Part shown: one piece after another, positions 5,866 through 9,508 of the stretch
Layout: each line of letters begins with the position of its first letter
Numbering within the stretch: the stretch's first letter is position 1
Assembly (NCBI GenBank): GCA_949286645.1
Contig: CASEDN010000119.1
Span: 1-9,508 of the forward strand
Direction: 5' to 3'
DNA: 9,508 bases
Origin: an uncultured bacterium
Lineage (GTDB): Bacteria > Bacillota_I > Bacilli_A > RF39 > UBA660
Notes under the pieces: generated by a model
Seen by the model: the letters and a program-made list of their open reading frames with translations, nothing else
Databases searched by the model: none
What the model was told of the DNA's origin: nothing
Translations under genes and position numbers: made by a program

Positions 5866-6330
5866 TCACTCCTTCTCTATTTCTTTTAATAAATCTTTAA
5901 AGGGATTATTAGTATTATCTTTAACATCATCTTCACTAATAACTCTCCACCCATCCCCAGTATATTCATCATAATTTGTAACTTCGCTATAGCGAATAGG
6001 GATCTCTAGTACTATATTTTCCCATAAAATACTAATAATATCAAGAGTAAATTGATCATTTTCTAACTTTTCAATCACATTTTCACTAATTTTAAAAGAA
6101 AAAGGATAAAGAACTGGTACTAAACTAACAGAATCATTTAATTTCATAGTACCAGAACATTCTATATCTAAGAATAAATTATCATCACTTGGATAAGTTA
6201 ATTTGCCTTTAACTTTGACTCCCTCTAAATCTATTATCTCAGTATTAGCATAATTTTCTTTAGGAATAGTAAATTCTTTATCTATATCAATACTATTAAT
6301 ACTACCATCTAATAATTCTTTTATATTCAT
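5866..6330 (-). CDS. yceD: YceD/DUF177 family protein (L32-linked)
   Basis: 154 residues from ATG 6330. Family members sit directly upstream of rpmF in many bacteria and are linked to 23S rRNA or large-subunit maturation; the exact role is not settled. Support: VKVKGKLTYPSDDNLFLDIECSG (about residues 38-60) is a typical DUF177 beta segment, ILWENIVLEIPIRY is its characteristic helix-strand, and the C-terminus has NPFKDLLKE, like the NPFxxL end of many homologues. The cysteine pair found after the helix in many family members is absent. An ATG four codons earlier (6342) is possible, but only 6330 has a suitable SD (GGTGAG, 4 bases upstream). With this start the gap to the HD gene is 5 bases. 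The stop is TGA. Confidence 0.85.
   Translation of the reverse strand: MNIKELLDGSINSIDIDKEFTIPKENYANTEIIDLEGVKVKGKLTYPSDDNLFLDIECSGTMKLNDSVSLVPVLYPFSFKISENVIEKLENDQFTLDIISILWENIVLEIPIRYSEVTNYDEYTGDGWRVISEDDVKDNTNNPFKDLLKEIEKE
5869..5876 (-). promoter_or_regulatory. Shine-Dalgarno that fixes the extended rpmF start
   Basis: AGAAGGAG, 7 bases before ATG 5861 and overlapping the last codons of yceD. Its spacing to the internal ATG at Met8 would be 28 bases, so it supports translation of the L32 leader. Confidence 0.8.
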
Positions 6331-6335
6331 AAAAC

Positions 6336-6836
6336 TCACCATCTTTTGAAAAATACCATGAACAATAAAATAACCATACTACATGCAACTGACATACTTT
6401 CCTTTAAGACATAACTTCTCTCATAGAAGCAAGCAAGGTCATCAACAATATTGACTATCCAACTTTCCAAGTATCTTGGAAGAGTTTTCCCAACAGGAAA
6501 CATGTGTGTAGCTATTATATCTTGCTCTAAATCATTTAAATCAAAATACTTATTTGAGTTTTCTAAAGCTATTTTAGGATGATTTACTAATGTATGAGCT
6601 TTCTTTTCATCATACTCATCTAAAAAGAAATCATGTAAAACCGCTCCTCTTGTTGTACTTCTATAATCTAAATGACAAAACTTAGTCACTTTATACGAAT
6701 AGTAAGCAACTCTCATCATATGAGAATATCTATCCATTCCATGATGTACGCAAGATTTTGTCTTCTGATACTCGCTATTACTTACAATTGGCATTATTAT
6801 ATTATTAAACTCCTCATTCGGATAAAAAGCTCTCAT
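6336..6836 (-). CDS. HD-domain phosphohydrolase with C-terminal membrane segment
   Basis: 166 residues. The HD-superfamily metal site is visible: H39 in MDRYSHMMRVAYYS, H68-D69 in AVLHDFFLDEYDE, H86 in VNHP, H111 in IATHMFPVG and D132-D133 in NIVDDLACFYE. The HD fold usually hydrolyses phosphate esters or nucleotides; the substrate here is unknown. The tail after residue 148 (SVACSMVILLFMVFF) is a hydrophobic membrane segment ending KRW, so the domain is probably membrane-anchored at its C-terminus. Similar uncharacterised HD proteins with HMFP and ESWxVxxxDxxxxxYE signatures are common in Firmicutes. It is the first gene after the promoter at 6880-6908 and leads into yceD-rpmF. The SD is weak (GTGGG). 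The stop is TGA. Confidence 0.8.
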   Translation of the reverse strand: MRAFYPNEEFNNIIMPIVSNSEYQKTKSCVHHGMDRYSHMMRVAYYSYKVTKFCHLDYRSTTRGAVLHDFFLDEYDEKKAHTLVNHPKIALENSNKYFDLNDLEQDIIATHMFPVGKTLPRYLESWIVNIVDDLACFYERSYVLKESMSVACSMVILLFMVFFKRW

Positions 6837-6879
6837 AAAATACCCACTTTCTTCTTCTCACTTTCAATACGCACTTACA

Positions 6880-6908
6880 AGTTTATCACAATTTTACTTA
6901 TTTTTCAA
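6880..6908 (-). promoter_or_regulatory. Promoter of the HD-yceD-rpmF unit
   Basis: TTGAAA (6908-6903), a 17-base spacer and TAAACT (6885-6880), with an extended TGn before the -10. It lies in the 97-base gap between the permease gene and the HD gene, with an expected RNA start around 6873 and a leader of about 37 bases. A 6-bp inverted repeat, TCAAGT...ACTTGA, overlaps the -35. Confidence 0.6.
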
Positions 6909-6933
6909 GTTTACACTACTACTTGACACTTAT

Positions 6934-7995
6934 TTAACTAATCTCAGCTTTTACTTTTTTAACACCTTTTTTGATATCATTTTTAAAGAAACGATAACTC
7001 GCAGATATTAAAATATATATTGGTAAAGCGATAATTATACCAAGTGGTCCTCCTACTGTCCCTCCTATTGATACCATCATAATCGTAATTAACGGATTAA
7101 CATTATTTGTCTTACCATAAACTTTAGGTGATATAACATAACCATCTAACTGCGGGAATATTAAACAAATAACTAGAGTGGCAATGAATAGTGTCGGACT
7201 AATAACTGATGCTGTTAATAAAGCTAGCAAGTTAGTAATAAGTCCTCCAAAATAAGGAATAACAGTAGTAAGAGAAGCTAGAACTCCAAATAAGAACCAG
7301 TTAGGATGTCCCACTATTAGAAACACTATAGAATATTCAAAGAACTGAATAACCATAAAGGTTAATAGCCCCTTTAAATAATTACTTAGTTCTGTATCTA
7401 AAGCTTTAACATAACGGAAATATTTATATTTAACTTGTTTTAAAAAGTCCCCTATCGCTCTTCTAATATTATCCATATAAGCAAGAAAATAAATAGATAC
7501 AACATAACAAATTACTACTTTACCTAAGAATGAGGCAGTTTTACCTACTATATCAATAGAACCGTCTTTTAGGAAGTTACCTAAACTATTAATTATTTCA
7601 TTTAAATAACCTTCACTGCTATCTGCTATAAAATCCAAATTTATATTAAATTTATCTCCAACATCTTCTATTACTTTGCCAAAGTTAGTTGCAAACATAA
7701 CAAGTTGATTATATAGAAGTGGTAGTGTTATAACTAAAAGAGTAATAATGATAGCAGTTACTCCTACTACAACAATGGTAACAGCAACGCTCTTTCTAAC
7801 GCCTTTAGATACTAGTTTCCTAACGATAGGATTAAGTGCATAGGCAATAGCAAAAGCAATAATGAAAGGCATACAGATACTAATAATAGATGAAAATATA
7901 TTAAACCAAGTACCTATATTAGTAACTATAATATATAAAAGCCCCATTAAGATTAAGAAATTAAGTAATTTATAATTTATTCTATTTTTATACAT
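6934..7995 (-). CDS. AI-2E family membrane permease
   Basis: 353 residues, a usual length for the AI-2E/TqsA/PerM family (UPF0118). Hydrophobic segments lie at about 10-30, 35-55 and 68-92. A soluble loop with a long amphipathic region (100-150) follows, then further membrane segments at about 155-178 and 210-340. Family signatures: VIPYFGG before the last segments, PQLDGYVISPKVYGKTNNVNP (the most conserved stretch), and GGPLGIIIALPIYIL near the end. Members transport diverse substrates (autoinducer-2 export, Na+/H+ exchange in some), so the substrate cannot be named. The SD GGAGAGA lies within the last codons of dtd and the gap is 2 bases, so it is co-transcribed with rel-dtd. A short basic tail follows the last helix. 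Confidence 0.9.
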   Translation of the reverse strand: MYKNRINYKLLNFLILMGLLYIIVTNIGTWFNIFSSIISICMPFIIAFAIAYALNPIVRKLVSKGVRKSVAVTIVVVGVTAIIITLLVITLPLLYNQLVMFATNFGKVIEDVGDKFNINLDFIADSSEGYLNEIINSLGNFLKDGSIDIVGKTASFLGKVVICYVVSIYFLAYMDNIRRAIGDFLKQVKYKYFRYVKALDTELSNYLKGLLTFMVIQFFEYSIVFLIVGHPNWFLFGVLASLTTVIPYFGGLITNLLALLTASVISPTLFIATLVICLIFPQLDGYVISPKVYGKTNNVNPLITIMMVSIGGTVGGPLGIIIALPIYILISASYRFFKNDIKKGVKKVKAEIS

Positions 7996-7997
7996 AA

Positions 7998-8432
7998 TTA
8001 TCTCTCCAACATAATTGTAGTAGGTCCCATATTAGTTAAAGTAATAGACATATCAGCACCAAATACTCCACTCTTTGTAGGAACATAACCATTTAAAACT
8101 TTATTAAAGTATTCATACAAGAGTTTAGCTTTCTCTCCACCCATCGCTTTAATATAACTAGGTCTATTACCTTTAGAGGTATCAGCATAAAGAGTAAACT
8201 GAGAAATTGATAAAATAGAGCCTTTAGTATCTAAAATAGATAGATTCATCACTCCATTACTATCAGGAAATATTCTAAGATTTATGACCTTATTAACCAT
8301 CTTTAAGATAGTATCTTTATTATCAGTATCAGTAAAACCAACAAGAAGCATTAAACCATTATCTATTTCACTAATATTTTTACCATTAACAACACATTTA
8401 GCATTACTACATCTTTGAACTAAAACTCTCAT
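7998..8432 (-). CDS. dtd: D-aminoacyl-tRNA deacylase
   Basis: 144 residues, full length for the family (about 145). It hydrolyses D-aminoacyl-tRNA (and glycyl-tRNA-Ala), keeping D-amino acids out of proteins, and acts as a cytoplasmic homodimer. Seen: MRVLVQRCSNAKCVVNG at the start, SQFTLYADTSKGNRPSY at 77-93 (SQxxL motif with Thr80) and NMGPTT at 134-139, the Gly-cisPro motif NxGPxT that gives chirality selection. The ATG overlaps the TGA of rel by 4 bases (ATGA), and the SD AGAGGTTG lies inside the end of rel. The rel-dtd order is conserved in Bacillus and many other Firmicutes. Confidence 0.97.
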   Translation of the reverse strand: MRVLVQRCSNAKCVVNGKNISEIDNGLMLLVGFTDTDNKDTILKMVNKVINLRIFPDSNGVMNLSILDTKGSILSISQFTLYADTSKGNRPSYIKAMGGEKAKLLYEYFNKVLNGYVPTKSGVFGADMSITLTNMGPTTIMLER

Positions 8433-9508
8433 GATATCAACCTCTCTACACTTGTAATATATGGTAAATTATCTAAATCTAGTATTAATTTATCTAAATG
8501 AGCTTTATCTTTTATTACTACTTCCATCTCATAAGTTGCATATTCATCTCTATTTATAGTCTTAATACTAGTAATAGAAGCATTATCTTTACTAACAGTA
8601 CTAGTAATATCAATTAATTTATTATCAAGAGTATCTGTTCTAATAAGTAAATCACTATAGTATTTATTAGTAGGCTTATCATCCCAACTTACTTTAATAC
8701 ATCTATCATCCATACTAGCAAGATTACGACAAGTACTTCTATGAATAGTAATACCATTACCTCTTGTAATATATCCTACTATATCATCACCATGAACTGG
8801 TTTACAGCATGATGCTATACTTACTTTTATTTTGTCTATTCCATCAACAATTATGTCAGAAGCATTATCATTTATTTTGACAATATTTTTAAGTAGTTTA
8901 GGTTTTTCTTCTTCATGTTTTTCATAATTTATATTAATAACGTTATTAGGAGTATGTTTACCACTACCTATATCATAGTATAAGTCATCAAGATTATCTA
9001 TTTTTAAGTTTTTATAAACTGCTTTAATCTTCTCATCACTATAAAACTCTACAAGTGGTATTTTTCTTTTTCTTAACTCTTTTTCTAAAAACTCTTTACC
9101 ACGTTCTACTAGAACTTCTTTTTCATTCTTACTAAAGTAACTCTTAATCTTATTACGTGCTCCTGTAGTTTTAACTATATTTAGCCACTCTTTAGATGGA
9201 TGAGCACTTTTATTAGTATTTATTTTAACGATATCATTACTCTTTAATTCATAATCCAAAGGAACGATATTACCATTAACAAAGGCTCCAACTGTAGTCT
9301 CTCCTACTTTACTATGAACTTTATAAGCAAAATCAAGTGGTGTCGCTCCCTTAGGTAGTTCAAAAACATCTCCTTTAGGAGTAAAGACATAGATGTTGTT
9401 ATTTAAGACTTCATCTTTTACAGAACTAACAAATTCTTCACTACTCATTTTCTCATTAGATAGTTCCATTATTTCTTTAAAGAATTGAAGTTTTTGAGAA
9501 GTAGTTGA
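8429..9508 (-). CDS. rel: Rel/RelA-SpoT (p)ppGpp synthetase/hydrolase, C-terminal part (runs off window)
   Basis: 359 codons plus the stop are visible; the catalytic hydrolase and synthetase domains lie beyond the window edge. Domains in order (counted from the edge): a TGS domain at about 38-98 with YVFTPKGDVFELPKGATPLDFAY and VNGNIVPLDYELKSNDIV; WLNIVKTTGARNKIKSYF, the helical link; the zinc-finger/RIS domain with SCCKPVHGDDIVGYITRGNG and IHRSTC (C234, C235, H256, C260 as likely ligands); and a C-terminal ACT domain at about 285-359. This regulatory half senses uncharged tRNA on the ribosome. The frame is open through the window edge with the conserved link sequence, so the ATG at 9469 is internal. 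The end overlaps dtd by 4 bases. Confidence 0.95.
   Translation of the reverse strand, partial: STTSQKLQFFKEIMELSNEKMSSEEFVSSVKDEVLNNNIYVFTPKGDVFELPKGATPLDFAYKVHSKVGETTVGAFVNGNIVPLDYELKSNDIVKINTNKSAHPSKEWLNIVKTTGARNKIKSYFSKNEKEVLVERGKEFLEKELRKRKIPLVEFYSDEKIKAVYKNLKIDNLDDLYYDIGSGKHTPNNVININYEKHEEEKPKLLKNIVKINDNASDIIVDGIDKIKVSIASCCKPVHGDDIVGYITRGNGITIHRSTCRNLASMDDRCIKVSWDDKPTNKYYSDLLIRTDTLDNKLIDITSTVSKDNASITSIKTINRDEYATYEMEVVIKDKAHLDKLILDLDNLPYITSVERLIS

Noticed and set aside
6340..6342. Upstream ATG for yceD
   Set aside because: No SD precedes it and it would overlap the HD gene; the ATG at 6330 has GGTGAG at a usable distance.
6888..6912. Inverted repeat TCAAGT/ACTTGA region as a terminator for the rel-dtd-permease unit
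   Set aside because: The stem is 6 bp with a 10-base loop and no T-run follows on the minus strand; it overlaps the -35 of the next unit and may at best be an operator.
6672..6926. 84-codon plus-strand ORF
   Set aside because: It lies antisense over the HD gene and its promoter, has no SD, and its product looks like a low-complexity shadow translation.
9467..9469. ATG as the start of a short Rel-like protein
   Set aside because: The frame stays open to the window edge and the codons before it (QKLQFFKEI) fit the conserved Rel linker, so this Met is internal to a longer gene.

Overview
The window is AT-rich. Every supported gene lies on the minus strand, so transcription runs from high to low coordinates. 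Four things suggest a low-GC Firmicute, probably a host-associated lineage of the Bacilli near the Mollicutes, RF39 or Erysipelotrichia: the base composition, strong AAGGAGG-type ribosome binding sites, the rel-dtd pair, the yceD-rpmF pair and an AddAB-type recombination nuclease. TGA is a stop codon in yceD, the HD gene and rel, and Trp is TGG, so the standard bacterial code applies and not Mycoplasma code 4. The lineage is inferred from gene content only.

Layout in order of transcription. (1) 9508-6934: the C-terminal part of a long Rel (p)ppGpp synthetase/hydrolase, then dtd (D-aminoacyl-tRNA deacylase), then an AI-2E family membrane permease. These three are packed with overlaps or gaps of a few bases. 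(2) 6933-4897: a good sigma-A-type promoter leads into an HD-domain protein with a C-terminal membrane segment, yceD (DUF177), rpmF (ribosomal protein L32), a doubtful 69-codon ORF and a two-helix membrane protein with an acidic tail. A clear hairpin terminator ends the unit. A weaker terminator-like hairpin overlaps the rpmF stop codon, and a promoter-like pair lies just after it, so the last two ORFs may be partly independent. (3) 4838-3574: remains of an Rpn-family (PD-(D/E)XK) nuclease/putative transposase gene. It is broken by two in-frame TAA codons, and its C-terminal module is duplicated in tandem. A GC-poor hairpin follows. (4) 3548-1: addB (short, nuclease-bearing, no Walker A) overlapping addA (helicase N-terminus, cut by the window edge). 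Together these would form a double-strand-break end-processing complex.

The observation I rate highest is the N-terminus of L32. The ribosome binding site selects a start that adds a short leader ending in Q-M-F-A in front of the usual VPFRKV start of L32. That leader matches the Prp-protease cleavage motif known from Firmicute ribosomal protein L27 and from phage capsid proteins. Second is the Rpn locus. The nuclease half is dead, but the C-terminal half stays open, is duplicated, carries a near-consensus promoter and has strong internal Shine-Dalgarno sequences. That is reminiscent of the reported intragenic RpnS antitoxins. I see no CRISPR array, tRNA, rRNA or intact mobile element. No gene-free stretch exceeds 300 bases; the longest, 4761-4951, holds a promoter candidate, a short palindrome and the terminator.
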